This document shows, in pieces, positions 1 through 8,770 of a stretch of DNA of 43,995 nucleotides. Made by a program: the position numbers and the translations under genes. The stretch spans positions 1 through 43,995 of the forward strand of contig CAZLMG010000037.1 of the NCBI GenBank assembly GCA_964560765.1, read 5' to 3'. The number at the start of each line of letters is the position of its first letter. Position 1 is the stretch's first letter. This stretch comes from CAZLMG01 sp964560765. Its GTDB lineage: Bacteria > Bdellovibrionota_B > Oligoflexia > Oligoflexales > CAZLMG01. The notes beneath the pieces are model-generated. The model saw nothing but the letters and a program-made list of their open reading frames with translations, was not told the DNA's origin and ran no database searches.

Positions 1-86
1 GCAGCATTGGCCTCATCCCAGCTAATCAACTAATATCGAACGTATTTTAGCTGACTACTGCGAATTAGCCAAAAGAGGGACAGGCC
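1..86. other. Window edge, no gene seen
   Basis: Short stretch downstream of the minus-strand barrel gene. I see no supported open reading frame, RNA gene or clear terminator hairpin here. Confidence 0.5.
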
Positions 87-905
87 CTAGAACCGCCAAC
101 CAATCTTAATGTTGGCAAGGCCCCAAGCCAATGTCTTTCCCAAATGCTCTTGCATGACCCGGTCGGTGACCGCAGAATCAGCGCTACTATCGGCTACGAT
201 GATGAATGTCTTCGCGAGACCAACCAGTCCGTAGTCCAGAAAGAATCCCGACTCCCACAGAAATACCCCACCTAGGGTCAGGGAAACCGTTGCACCATAG
301 GCGCCAAATCCTGTCTGCAAATCGGACCGATCTCGATTCAGGACGGTAACCTCATCCAGGCCAGATGGGTTTATGTTGCCCGTCCAGTAGACACTGCCGA
401 TAGCTGGCTGCAAATACAACGGCCACTCGCGATGCAGATAATAACGCCAGCCAAACTGCAGCGCCCGCGATACGACATCAACCCGGTATTCGGCCCCATC
501 TTGATGACCCATTAATGCCGCGACGCCTCCTCCGGCAGACAGTGTCCATCCGTACCAGGCATGTCGGTCAAATTGAAAGTCGGCGCCAAAAACCTGCCAC
601 GGTGCCGATACGCCGAGATTGAGGGACACTCCATAGTTGAATTGACGTCGAACTTCTTCTTTGGAAAACGCCAACTCATCGCCCCGCAATGCGTCACGCT
701 GGGCCTCGACGTCACCGGGCTCTGCGGACGCATCGTCAGATTCCACTTCGTCGACGACTTCGCTGCCCGGATAGGTCCTCCCGCCGCGGCCCATCTGGTT
801 CGACTCATTCTCGTCCCAAGGTGCCAGGAGATGCCCCGTACCGATCTGCGCCCCACCGATAGCGGGCATGAGCCAAAAACTTATTGCCAGGCTAGCCAAG
901 CGCAT
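87..905 (-). CDS. Predicted outer-membrane beta-barrel protein
   Basis: An exported protein of about 272 residues, function unknown. The start is placed at the ATG beginning MRLASLAISF, because a GGGGA ribosome site lies about 8 nt upstream; a longer ATG start at 923 has no such site. Residues 1-20 form a signal peptide ending near GGAQ. A low-complexity acidic stretch (about 40-85) follows. The rest alternates polar and aromatic/hydrophobic residues and ends WGLANIKIGWRF. A terminal Phe on an amphipathic strand is the classic BAM-dependent barrel signature. It lies 58 nt downstream of the HD-GYP gene on the same strand, so co-transcription is possible. Barrel is inferred from pattern; no family was recognised. 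Confidence 0.7.
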   Translation of the reverse strand: MRLASLAISFWLMPAIGGAQIGTGHLLAPWDENESNQMGRGGRTYPGSEVVDEVESDDASAEPGDVEAQRDALRGDELAFSKEEVRRQFNYGVSLNLGVSAPWQVFGADFQFDRHAWYGWTLSAGGGVAALMGHQDGAEYRVDVVSRALQFGWRYYLHREWPLYLQPAIGSVYWTGNINPSGLDEVTVLNRDRSDLQTGFGAYGATVSLTLGGVFLWESGFFLDYGLVGLAKTFIIVADSSADSAVTDRVMQEHLGKTLAWGLANIKIGWRF

Positions 906-963
906 ACGCCTAATTCCCCACATTCAACATCGAGGATTCATCTTACCTGAATGTGCGCAGACA

Positions 964-1962
964 TTAACCTGCTTTTCGTATACGTGCGGCTTCAATGCGA
1001 CCAAGGATTTCCACCATGGCACGAAACGAGTCTTGATGCAGGGTTTGCAGGTGCTTAAAGCGCAGAAAGTCTAGGGCCTCAAAGCGCGATCGGCTTTGTT
1101 GATAGGGTCGGTTGGTGGTCAAAGCATCAAACACATCGGCGAAGGATGCAATCTTTACCTCTTCGACAAGCTCCGATGATATGAGATTATGTGGGTAGCC
1201 GGTACCATCCAGTCGTTCATGGTGGTGGAGGATAATTTCGCGAGGAACCGTCGTCAGCAGGGAGGTACCAACCTGCTCAGCGCCAAAAATCGGGTGCTGC
1301 CGCATGGTAAGCCATTCCTGCTCGGTGAGCGGCCCCGCTTTCAAAAGCAGAGACTGTGGAATGCGCCCTTTACCCACATCATGCAACAGACAGCCCAGGG
1401 ACAATTCGGTCAGGGAGTACGAGTCGCGCATGCCAAGCTGCATTGCAATAGCAATGGAATAAGCAGAGACGCGGCCACTGTGATAATACGTGTAATGATC
1501 ATGCTGCGCCAATTTACCAAGTGCAGAAACGCAAGTCGGGTCCTCCTCGACGCACCGAACCATTGCCTCAGCAATTTGCTTGCCATGGTGTAACGCCGAC
1601 TCCGTGAACGGATACTCGAAGAGCACGCGCGTGAATTCTGCGGCGACGTCACTCAGATGTAGCAGGCGCGATGGCGGCGGCAAAGTCTCGTTGATTTTGG
1701 GAACCTGAGACAGGCGTCGATAGGCCGCAATCTTCGACTGGTCGCTTTGTCGACAAAGAAGCTGTCGATGGCCGTCAGACTGTAAACGGGCGATTTCTTG
1801 TTTGGTCCAGCAGTAAGGCGCTGGCGCATAGTAGACAACGACGCCACCAACATCCAAAAACAAATCGAAGTCAGTTAGGGAGTTATCATGCAGATCGCCG
1901 AGGGGGAACGAATGGAGTTCGTCCCGCGCTGGCAAAATTGTCTTTTGCGTTCCCCCGACCAT
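964..1962 (-). CDS. HD-GYP domain protein, probable c-di-GMP phosphodiesterase
   Basis: 332 residues. The C-terminal half (about 150-325) is an HD-GYP domain: HSGR near 162, the HD pair at H194-D195 in LLHDVGKG, paired His in ILHHHERLDGTGYP with GYP at 255-257, and the following FADVFDALTTNRPY helix. In characterised members these residues bind a di- or trimetal centre and hydrolyse cyclic di-GMP. The N-terminal 100 residues match no receiver or PAS domain I recognise. No signal peptide or TM segment, so cytoplasmic. The ATG at 1962 has a GGGGGT ribosome site 7 nt upstream. The upstream region runs into the scaffold gap, so its promoter may be missing from the assembly. Family assignment is firm; activity and input signal are inferred. 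Confidence 0.9.
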   Translation of the reverse strand: MVGGTQKTILPARDELHSFPLGDLHDNSLTDFDLFLDVGGVVVYYAPAPYCWTKQEIARLQSDGHRQLLCRQSDQSKIAAYRRLSQVPKINETLPPPSRLLHLSDVAAEFTRVLFEYPFTESALHHGKQIAEAMVRCVEEDPTCVSALGKLAQHDHYTYYHSGRVSAYSIAIAMQLGMRDSYSLTELSLGCLLHDVGKGRIPQSLLLKAGPLTEQEWLTMRQHPIFGAEQVGTSLLTTVPREIILHHHERLDGTGYPHNLISSELVEEVKIASFADVFDALTTNRPYQQSRSRFEALDFLRFKHLQTLHQDSFRAMVEILGRIEAARIRKAG

Positions 1963-2020
1963 GATTCACCCCCAAGAGGCAGCCGGACTCGCAAGCCCAA
2001 CCAACCGAACCCACCGCTTC

Positions 2021-2150
2021 TTAGGTATCGGCATGNNNNNNNNNNNNNNNNNNNNNNNNNNNNNNNNNNNNNNNNNNNNNNNNNNNNNNNNNNNNNNNNN
2101 NNNNNNNNNNNNNNNNNNNNNNNNNNNNNNNNNNNTTAGGTATCGGCATG
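2021..2150. repeat. 15-bp exact repeat flanking the N gap
   Basis: The sequence ttaggtatcggcatg occurs at 2021-2035, directly before the N run, and again at 2136-2150, directly after it. This is what two unmerged contig ends with a short overlap look like. A true direct repeat around an unassembled insertion is the alternative. Confidence 0.9.
2036..2135. other. Scaffold gap of exactly 100 N
   Basis: One hundred N in a row, a typical assembler placeholder rather than a measured gap size. Any reading frame running through it is meaningless. The same 15-base sequence lies immediately on both sides, so the two contigs may overlap and nothing may be missing. Confidence 0.98.
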
Positions 2151-2194
2151 GCAGCGTCAATATTTAGGATTATTTTCACTGCATTATTGGGGTC

Positions 2195-2602
2195 CTAGCG
2201 GCCACAGGACCGACAATGGCGACGTGCGAGTCGGCCAGCGTAGCGCAAAGTCTGTGGCAAGGCCTCGGCGACGCCCAGCTTGGCGGCCAACCACTGCAGT
2301 CTGGATAGGCCGGGATAGCGCCCGACGGCATATATCCAAGCGGCGTGTCCCGTCAGCCACTGCCCCGTTGCCGTCAGCACCGCAAGTTCAGGCTCGTGCT
2401 GGATAGATAGGAGATGTGGGTGGCGTTGACCGAACGTCGCTGCATCCTCATAGCGGACGTCCCCCGATGTCGCTACTCTGCGCGCAAAATCAACAAGCAT
2501 GCGACAAAGTGCACAGTCCCCATCATAGACGATGACATCTAATGCGCTAGCGATCTCTGCGGTATGAATCGGCAAGATGTCACTGTCAAATTGATCGCGC
2601 AT
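2195..2602 (-). CDS. DCC-family thiol-disulfide oxidoreductase-like protein (DUF393)
   Basis: 135 residues. The N-terminal motif YDGDCALC (Cys30, Cys33) is the hallmark of the DCC family (DUF393), thioredoxin-like proteins with a CxxC-type active site and largely unassigned substrates. The C-terminus carries another Cys pair (CRSC). No signal peptide, so probably cytoplasmic. The start is taken at the ATG at 2602, with GAGGGGA about 8 nt upstream, rather than the TTG at 2623. It is divergent from the exported-protein operon starting at 2649; only 46 bp separate the two start codons, so the promoters must be very compact or overlap coding sequence. Confidence 0.85.
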   Translation of the reverse strand: MRDQFDSDILPIHTAEIASALDVIVYDGDCALCRMLVDFARRVATSGDVRYEDAATFGQRHPHLLSIQHEPELAVLTATGQWLTGHAAWIYAVGRYPGLSRLQWLAAKLGVAEALPQTLRYAGRLARRHCRSCGR

Positions 2603-2648
2603 GAGAAAGTGTCCCCTCTGCAATGCATTCTATCAAAGGAGTCCTCGC

Positions 2649-3218
2649 ATGCAGAAACTTTTACGCACCCGACTTTCCTTAGCCATCATCCTGGGTCTTG
2701 CTTTCTTGCGAGCAGGTATGGGAGTTGCCTTCCCCGAACGGCAAGTGCAAACCTCGCTCATGATGCTGCAAGAGCCCACGTTGCCAAATGTCCACACCGC
2801 GATTTCGAAACTTCAGAAAGCCCTGTCACTGCCCCATCCCGAAGCCGAGTCCGACTTTGCAGCCCTGCTGTATCAAGTGCGAATGCTGCTCGGCAAAGAC
2901 TGGCGCCCACGGACATTTGCCGCAGCCATTCGTTGTGGCGACGAGTACGCATTCGCCGAGCGCAGCGAAGATGCGGAGTGCCGCCGGCAGTTCGTCTCTG
3001 GAGTCTGCTTTCTAGGCACACCAGCGGAAGCACTGCGGATGGTACAGACGGCCCTGACTCAAAACTATTGGAGCTGGGACGATGCCTGGGTCGAGCAGGC
3101 GACATCTATTGGCGATCACCTTCAGGTTCGACTGGTTCTGGCTGGGGGATTGGGCTGGGAGTACGTTCGCATTCCGCCATGCGGGATGGACAATTCACAA
3201 GAATACGATGAAACTTGA
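2649..3218 (+). CDS. Exported protein of unknown function, first gene of the phosphatase operon
   Basis: 189 residues from the ATG at 2649, which has AGGAG 7 nt upstream; longer in-frame starts lack a site. A signal peptide covers about residues 1-28 (LSLAIILGLAFLRAGMGVAF). The mature part is mostly helical and carries three Cys (AIRCG, ECRRQ, GVCFLG), possibly for disulfides in the periplasm. I recognise no domain. The next gene starts 53 nt downstream of its stop and the third starts 1 nt after that, so the three are very probably one transcript. The context suggests an exported partner of the SpoIIE-type membrane protein; this is inference. Confidence 0.7.
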   Translation: MQKLLRTRLSLAIILGLAFLRAGMGVAFPERQVQTSLMMLQEPTLPNVHTAISKLQKALSLPHPEAESDFAALLYQVRMLLGKDWRPRTFAAAIRCGDEYAFAERSEDAECRRQFVSGVCFLGTPAEALRMVQTALTQNYWSWDDAWVEQATSIGDHLQVRLVLAGGLGWEYVRIPPCGMDNSQEYDET

Positions 3219-3271
3219 TTGCCTTTGCTGCGTTGTCGAGCCATCTGCGCCCTTCAAGGATTTCTGGGCTC

Positions 3272-4003
3272 ATGAGTCAGCGCAAAAAGCCGATAACTAG
3301 CCGAGAGGTAAACGCATTTATCGCGAGGTTGGCTGGCGTGCATTCATTCGGTTGGCATCAGCTCCGATGGCTCAGTGGCACCGCTTGTTGGCTGCTGCTC
3401 GCGGCCCAGGCGCGCGGTCAGGAATTGATCGATTACTCGCTTTATAATCAAACGATCACCATTGAGAAGTTTCGTGCGGGTCACCATGACGCCAGTGGGA
3501 CCAACAACTACTACTTCCGCGTCACCATGACTGGCGTCTTGAACACGCTTGAAGAGCGCAAGAAGGCCCTTAAGGACCGCAAGAGCATTCCGCTACCGCT
3601 CGGAGAGTTCGCTGACATCACGCTCCCATCCCTTGCTTTTTTGCCGCTCGAAAGTGATAGCAAAGGTCCTCCCCCTGTAAGCTTCAGCATTGATGGCACC
3701 CAGATTCGAGAGCTAGCCGCCAACTCCATGTCGACCTTTAAGGTACGAGAAGAGTTGGTAGCGATTTATATCAACATAGAATTGTTTGAGCGTAACAAGC
3801 GCTTTAAATTTTTTGGGGAAGATGAGCTCGTCGGCAGCAGTCTTTACTTTCCACTTCCCCTCACGCGCTATGATGTGGCAGGACGCACGAATTTAGCACT
3901 GGAAATCCGCGACGAGCGAGGGGCCTGGGTGCAGCTGCATGTGACCTATCAGGACGCCATCAATAAGGGCCAACGCGTCGCGTACCCTGCGGGAGAGTCG
4001 TAA
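3272..4003 (+). CDS. Exported protein of unknown function, possibly C2-like beta-sandwich
   Basis: 243 residues from the ATG at 3272, with AAGGA 11 nt upstream; a TTG at 3215 overlapping the previous stop is the alternative. A long positively charged n-region precedes a hydrophobic stretch (LSGTACWLLLAAQ), with likely cleavage after ARGQ. The mature part is beta-rich. A stretch around FKFFGEDELVGSSLYFPLPL followed by a strand resembles the edge of C2-type sandwiches, but this is weak. Its stop and the ATG of the phosphatase gene are 1 nt apart, implying translational coupling. It may bind the extracytoplasmic domain of that protein; no direct evidence. Confidence 0.65.
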   Translation: MSQRKKPITSREVNAFIARLAGVHSFGWHQLRWLSGTACWLLLAAQARGQELIDYSLYNQTITIEKFRAGHHDASGTNNYYFRVTMTGVLNTLEERKKALKDRKSIPLPLGEFADITLPSLAFLPLESDSKGPPPVSFSIDGTQIRELAANSMSTFKVREELVAIYINIELFERNKRFKFFGEDELVGSSLYFPLPLTRYDVAGRTNLALEIRDERGAWVQLHVTYQDAINKGQRVAYPAGES

Positions 4004-4004
4004 T

Positions 4005-6236
4005 ATGCGCCTCCGCGAAATCATTTCTGCGCTGACTTTCGACAACCAAGCACTGGAAAGACTCTATGCGATTCGTCGCGCCCTACGTCCATCAGAAGAG
4101 AATCGAACGCGACTGACGGTCGGTATTTGCGCCACGCTATTTCTCTTGATTATGGCATTTTTGATGACCATGGCTTGGAGTCGCAAAGATGCCGACTCCT
4201 ACTTAGCCACGCGCAGCAATATCCTCTATCTGCAAGACTCAGACTCAACTTGGATGACCGGCGACTTTGCCGCCAAAAACTGCGCCTCCGGATTCAACTG
4301 TTACGCCTCTCTTTTGCAGCAGCGCAGCAGCATGCATGCGGCCGACCTTCTGTCAGTCCGGTCAGTGGGCCAAAACTCGACGACCAACCCGGGTTCTTTG
4401 CAGCTGGGCATGCTACGAGCTATGATTCAGCCGCGCAGCTGGAAGGCACTCACCAGCAACAAGACCCTTCTGCTCAGCATGCCAGCATTCAGCTATCGTC
4501 GTGCCGATGTCTACATCGCAGGTCAACTCACCGGAACATTCTTTGACAGCACATGGATCACCTACCAATTTCAACCAGATCGCTTCCGCGACCTGCCAGT
4601 TAACATTGACGTCGTTCTAGAAATCGATACCGACCAATCATCGCTCGTTTCGCGACGATTCTCTGAGCTGCCAAAGGTCCGTCAATTCACCAGTGTGATG
4701 ACGATGGGTGAATACAACGACTACCAGCAGTTCATCGCCAGCGAATCCGCAGGTCGGGGCGACTTCATCGGAGCCATTGCCCGCATTACCATGGCTGTCT
4801 TCGTACTGGCGCTGTTTCTCATCATCGATGGATCTCCGGAGACACTCGGGCTTGGCCTGTTTATGGGCTTTGAAGCCTTTGCGATCAGCACGGCCTTTGG
4901 CTGGCTGCCCGTGAATCAAGAGACCCTGAACATCATCCGACATTATTGCTATCAGATGGGAGATATCTTTCGCCTGTTTTTCTTCCTGCAGCTAGCGCGT
5001 GTCATTCATAAAGGAACGGGCCCATGGCTACTTTGGGGTTCCATATTATCCCTACCTTATGGTGTCCTTCGCGCTTACAGTTCGGTTTGGGATATCACTT
5101 GGCAGAATGAAATCCCAAATGTGCGCGATCTGACCATCGGACTGCTCGGCGTGATCGTGTGCGTGCGGGCGGCGTGGTTCCTTCGCAACAAGAAACTCCC
5201 GTGGCGAGTATTGGCGTTAGCACTGGCGGCGATTGCTTCATTGGAACAAACGCTGGATCCACTGGTTCATTACACCCCGTGGTTGGCTCAATTCGACATT
5301 CTTCGCGCCTCGATCAATGCCATGCAGCCCCTATCCGCATGGCTATTGGCGTTTAGTGCCTTCATCAACATCTCGACGCTAGAAAATCGAGTCAAGGTGC
5401 TATCCACCATCGAGGCCAAAGCCAAAGAGATCCAGCGCGAGATGGAGCTGGGTAAGGCGGTCCAGGACGCATTCCTGCATCTTCCAAAAATGCCGGCGCA
5501 CTTGCAAATGGCCTGCCATCACGAAGCGATGCTATATGTCTCCGGCGACACTTACTTTGTCGACTGGAACGAACAACATCAGCGCTTGACGTTTCTCATC
5601 AACGATGCCACCGGTCACGGCGTGCAAGCGGCGCTCAAAGCTTCGGGTGTCAACGTCATCGCGAACACGGTTTGGTCGCATCGAGGCGATGACGCTTGGA
5701 CAGAGGGCAAGATGGCGCGCTACTGCTCTCTGGTGCACGACTTCTTTAGTCGGATGAATGAAAATCCAGACGTGATCGCCATGGGCGGCTGCGAATTTGA
5801 CGTGCGTACAGGAAAACTCACCTTCTACCGAATGAACTTTCCTTTCCCTATCATCATCGAGCCCAAGCACTTTCACATCGACGGGGAAGATTCCCGGCGG
5901 GACGATTTGTGGCGCATCGATCTGCTACCCATTCCCAACCAGCAGTTCACGACTATTCAACTAGAGCCCGGAAGCTTTACCATCTTGACCAGCGATGGAT
6001 TTCTCGACACCAGCCGCCGCACATCAGATTTCTTGCGTTTGCTGCGCAAGAATCTCGGCAAAGCCAGTCACGATCTGGATGCGGATCGGATCAAGGCACT
6101 CTTTCTGGAAAGCGATATTTTCGAGGAAAATGCTGCGCGCGATGACCGAACCATGGTCGTCTTTCAGTGGCGTCCTTCGGCGGATACCGGGGAAAAATCG
6201 CCTCCCCACCTCGTGCCCAATGATGGGGCGGCCTAG
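4005..6236 (+). CDS. Multi-TM sensor with cytoplasmic SpoIIE/RsbU-type PP2C phosphatase domain
   Basis: 743 residues. TM1 lies at about 40-60, followed by an extracytoplasmic domain (about 61-250) with a Cys pair (NCASGFNC). Then come about seven TM segments (about 255-460), a helical linker (TIEAKAKEIQREMELGK) and a PP2C domain (about 490-735). All metal-ligand positions are present: Asp515 in SGD, Asp534 in DATGHG, Asp664 in TSDGF, Asp713-714 in RDDRT. The layout resembles 7TM-DISM-type receptors fused to RsbU phosphatases, which dephosphorylate anti-sigma-factor antagonists in partner-switching. No anti-sigma or antagonist gene is adjacent. GGGAG lies 8 nt before the ATG, and the gene is tightly coupled to the upstream exported protein. 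Signal and target are unknown. Confidence 0.85.
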   Translation: MRLREIISALTFDNQALERLYAIRRALRPSEENRTRLTVGICATLFLLIMAFLMTMAWSRKDADSYLATRSNILYLQDSDSTWMTGDFAAKNCASGFNCYASLLQQRSSMHAADLLSVRSVGQNSTTNPGSLQLGMLRAMIQPRSWKALTSNKTLLLSMPAFSYRRADVYIAGQLTGTFFDSTWITYQFQPDRFRDLPVNIDVVLEIDTDQSSLVSRRFSELPKVRQFTSVMTMGEYNDYQQFIASESAGRGDFIGAIARITMAVFVLALFLIIDGSPETLGLGLFMGFEAFAISTAFGWLPVNQETLNIIRHYCYQMGDIFRLFFFLQLARVIHKGTGPWLLWGSILSLPYGVLRAYSSVWDITWQNEIPNVRDLTIGLLGVIVCVRAAWFLRNKKLPWRVLALALAAIASLEQTLDPLVHYTPWLAQFDILRASINAMQPLSAWLLAFSAFINISTLENRVKVLSTIEAKAKEIQREMELGKAVQDAFLHLPKMPAHLQMACHHEAMLYVSGDTYFVDWNEQHQRLTFLINDATGHGVQAALKASGVNVIANTVWSHRGDDAWTEGKMARYCSLVHDFFSRMNENPDVIAMGGCEFDVRTGKLTFYRMNFPFPIIIEPKHFHIDGEDSRRDDLWRIDLLPIPNQQFTTIQLEPGSFTILTSDGFLDTSRRTSDFLRLLRKNLGKASHDLDADRIKALFLESDIFEENAARDDRTMVVFQWRPSADTGEKSPPHLVPNDGAA

Positions 6237-6379
6237 CTGCTGGCCCTGATTTTATTGCGAAAAATCCCAGTGATTCGGCCAGTTCTTGCGCCGACTTGCG
6301 GCCTGTGTCAAGGTACCCTCTTGCGCCCCACGACAGACTCATCATGGAATGCAACATGTGGCGACAAAGGAGTTAGATT

Positions 6380-7840
6380 ATGACCAAGTACAGTGCCGTA
6401 CCCACGACTCGTGGCCGATTGCTCATTGGCGGAGAATGGACGGAAGCCAGCACCGGAAAGACGTTTTCCACCCTCAATCCGGCAACGGAAGAGCAACTGG
6501 CCGACGTAAGCTGGGGCAGCGTCGAAGATGTGGATCGCGCCGTAGCCTCGGCCCGTCACGCCTTGGAAAACGGACCGTGGTCCCGCATGAGTCCGCGCGA
6601 ACGCGGTCAACTGATGTTCAAGTTGGCCGATTTGATCGAACGCGACAAAGAGCGCTTGGCAGTGCTTGAGTCGATGAACAACGGCAAACCGATTCGCGAG
6701 ACTTTGGCCTTCGATTTACCACAAGTCATCGAGACCTTTCGTTACTATGGCGGCTGGGCTGACAAGATTCTAGGTGATGTCAACGCTGTGTCAGCAAACT
6801 ATTTCTCCTATACCCTGCGGGAGCCGGCCGGCGTTGTGGGCCAGATCATTCCCTGGAACTTTCCCCTGCTGATGGCAGCTTGGAAATTGGGGCCAGCCCT
6901 AGCAACAGGTTGCACCAGCGTTCTAAAACCTGCCGAGCAGACACCGCTGACCGCCATCGAACTGGGTAAGCTCATCCAGGAAGCCGGTTTCCCCCCAGGC
7001 GTCGTCAATATCGTGACCGGCGAAGGTTCGACGGGCGCCGCCTTAGCTTCCCACAAAGGCATCGACAAGATCGCCTTCACCGGCTCGACGGAAGTCGGTC
7101 GCTTGGTCATGAAGGCGGCAGCGGAAAATCTAAAACGCGTCTCGCTGGAGCTTGGCGGCAAAGCCCCTAATATCGTCTTCGGCGACGCTGATTTGGATAA
7201 AGCGGTTTCCGGGCAAGTCCTCGGCATCTTCTTCAATCAGGGAGAAGTCTGCTGCGCTGGTTCGCGATTGTTTCTCCAAGAGGGCGTTTACGATGCCTTC
7301 ATCGAAAAATTTCGGGCCGCTTCTGAAAAGATCATCGTCGGCGACCCGCTAGATGATGCGACTCAGATGGGTGCCCAGTGTTCGCTGGAGCAGTACAACA
7401 AGATCACCAGCTTCATCGAAAAAGGAAAAGCCGAAGGAGCGAAGGTCGAAGCCGGCGGTCGGGGATTGCGCGACGAACTCGGTGGATTCTTCGTCCGCCC
7501 AACGCTATTCACGCAAGTTAAGCCGGAAATGAGCATTGTCCGGGAAGAAATCTTTGGACCCGTCCTTTGCGCGACAAAGTTCAAGAACGAAGAAGACCTG
7601 ATCCGTCAAGCTAACGATACTCAGTATGGACTCTCCGCCGGCGTTTGGACACAGGACGTGAGCCGGGTCCACAACCTGGTTCGCCGTCTGCGTGCGGGTA
7701 CAGTCTGGGTCAACTGCTACAACGTCTTTGACGCTGCCGTGCCATTTGGTGGCTACAAGTCGTCGGGCTTCGGCCGAGAGCTCGGCAAGCAGGCGTTGGA
7801 ATTGTACACGGGTGAAAAGGCCGTTTGGGTTGCCCTCTAG
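6380..7840 (+). CDS. NAD(P)-dependent aldehyde dehydrogenase
   Basis: 486 residues, normal length for the ALDH1/2-like family, which oxidises aldehydes to carboxylates. Visible motifs are PWNFPLLM and KPAEQTPLTA (cofactor site), FTGSTEVG, the general base Glu257 in LELGGK, and nucleophile Cys291 in NQGEVCCAGSR. Their 34-residue spacing equals that of mammalian ALDH2 (Glu268/Cys302). The C-terminal PFGGYKSSGFGRE motif is intact. AAAGGAG lies 7 nt before the ATG. It appears monocistronic, with 143 nt upstream and a terminator downstream. The substrate cannot be told; betaine, acetaldehyde or longer aldehydes are all possible. Confidence 0.95.
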   Translation: MTKYSAVPTTRGRLLIGGEWTEASTGKTFSTLNPATEEQLADVSWGSVEDVDRAVASARHALENGPWSRMSPRERGQLMFKLADLIERDKERLAVLESMNNGKPIRETLAFDLPQVIETFRYYGGWADKILGDVNAVSANYFSYTLREPAGVVGQIIPWNFPLLMAAWKLGPALATGCTSVLKPAEQTPLTAIELGKLIQEAGFPPGVVNIVTGEGSTGAALASHKGIDKIAFTGSTEVGRLVMKAAAENLKRVSLELGGKAPNIVFGDADLDKAVSGQVLGIFFNQGEVCCAGSRLFLQEGVYDAFIEKFRAASEKIIVGDPLDDATQMGAQCSLEQYNKITSFIEKGKAEGAKVEAGGRGLRDELGGFFVRPTLFTQVKPEMSIVREEIFGPVLCATKFKNEEDLIRQANDTQYGLSAGVWTQDVSRVHNLVRRLRAGTVWVNCYNVFDAAVPFGGYKSSGFGRELGKQALELYTGEKAVWVAL

Positions 7841-7854
7841 CCATTGGCGCTAAG

Positions 7855-7902
7855 GAGCGCGCCAGCCGAAGTCAGCATACGACCGGTTAGCGCGCTCTTT
7901 TT
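7855..7902 (+). terminator. Rho-independent terminator after aldehyde dehydrogenase
   Basis: GAGCGCGC (7855-7862) pairs perfectly with GCGCGCTC (7890-7897), followed directly by TTTTT. Inner bases AGCCG and CGGTT can extend the helix. It begins 14 nt after the aldehyde dehydrogenase stop. Confidence 0.85.
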
Positions 7903-7942
7903 ACTGACTTACCCACAAACTTTTGCTAGCTTGCCTGTCGTT

Positions 7943-8026
7943 GCTCGCGTGGTGGAATAGGTAGACACAAGGGACTTAAAATCCCTCGCCCGTCAGGGTG
8001 TGCCGGTTCAAGTCCGGCCGCGAGCA
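7943..8026 (+). tRNA. tRNA-Leu (anticodon UAA)
   Basis: 84 nt. The acceptor arm GCTCGCG pairs with CGCGAGC and the discriminator is A. The anticodon stem AGGGA/TCCCT encloses loop CTTAAAA, giving anticodon UAA. A long variable arm, as expected for Leu, precedes the T-arm with GGTTCAAGTCC. The 3' CCA is not encoded (ctc follows), so it must be added enzymatically. Confidence 0.95.
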
Positions 8027-8098
8027 CTCAGCATACGGTCTGCTGCGGCTGTAGGCGATGCGCGGAGCATCACCGCAAGCCATCGGGTACCAGTACTA

Positions 8099-8770
8099 CT
8101 AGTCTTGACGGCACTTGGAATACGTCTTGCCGCGGTACTTCGCTGTAAATGTCGCAGCACCATCGACGTGATGCCAGCCACCCACATTTTCACCTTCGTC
8201 GTCAATAATGGTGACAGAGATTTGCGGTGGATGAGATTCCAAAATGAGCTCGTCGAAATTCAGCCCGTCGTCATGCTGTTTCCATTCGCTGCCATCGGCA
8301 TTCAAATAGTGTACTTCGCCGTAGGAAGGCAGAAATCGCACTGTCTTTCCAGACGCCGTTGGGCAGCTATAGGTAACCAATTGCGGCTCCATCGAACCAC
8401 CACCGATGCGCTTTAGCTGGATCGATGCCGAAGTCCGGTCGCTGCCGATAATTTCGAGGCTGCCATTGTCATAATAGCTATCCAGCAAACCATAGTCGCC
8501 AGCCTTGAATGTGACTGTCTTGGATACAAGCGCTTCGCAGAAATCGCCCTTTGTCAGGTCTACAAGGTCGGCAGAACACTGCACGGGATACGTTTCCATG
8601 CAAGCATTCATCCTCAGTTTGAATTTGTGTTCCTTGCAACCACCGGCATAGGTCACTTCAACCGTGATGATTTCTGTTTTTGCATCGTACTTGGCACTAC
8701 GGACAGATGCAGCTTGTGCGGCGGCTGGCGCGAACATCGCCCCCATGAAAATAATCGGTAAGAGTCGCAT
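8099..8770 (-). CDS. Exported protein of unknown function
   Basis: 223 residues. The signal peptide MRLLPIIFMGAMFAPAAAQA is clear, with cleavage near AQA-A. The mature domain is beta-rich and holds six Cys (YAGGCKE, MNACME, VQCSA, DFCEA, YSCPT, SKCRQD), a number consistent with three disulfides in the periplasm. I recognise no family. AAGG lies 8 nt before the ATG. The gene is convergent with tRNA-Leu and divergent from the exported protein at 9112. It is the first of four unrelated small exported proteins between the tRNA and the zinc locus. Confidence 0.75.
   Translation of the reverse strand: MRLLPIIFMGAMFAPAAAQAASVRSAKYDAKTEIITVEVTYAGGCKEHKFKLRMNACMETYPVQCSADLVDLTKGDFCEALVSKTVTFKAGDYGLLDSYYDNGSLEIIGSDRTSASIQLKRIGGGSMEPQLVTYSCPTASGKTVRFLPSYGEVHYLNADGSEWKQHDDGLNFDELILESHPPQISVTIIDDEGENVGGWHHVDGAATFTAKYRGKTYSKCRQD

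Noticed and set aside
1888..2167. Frames running through the N block
   Set aside because: They consist largely of undetermined bases and have no meaning.
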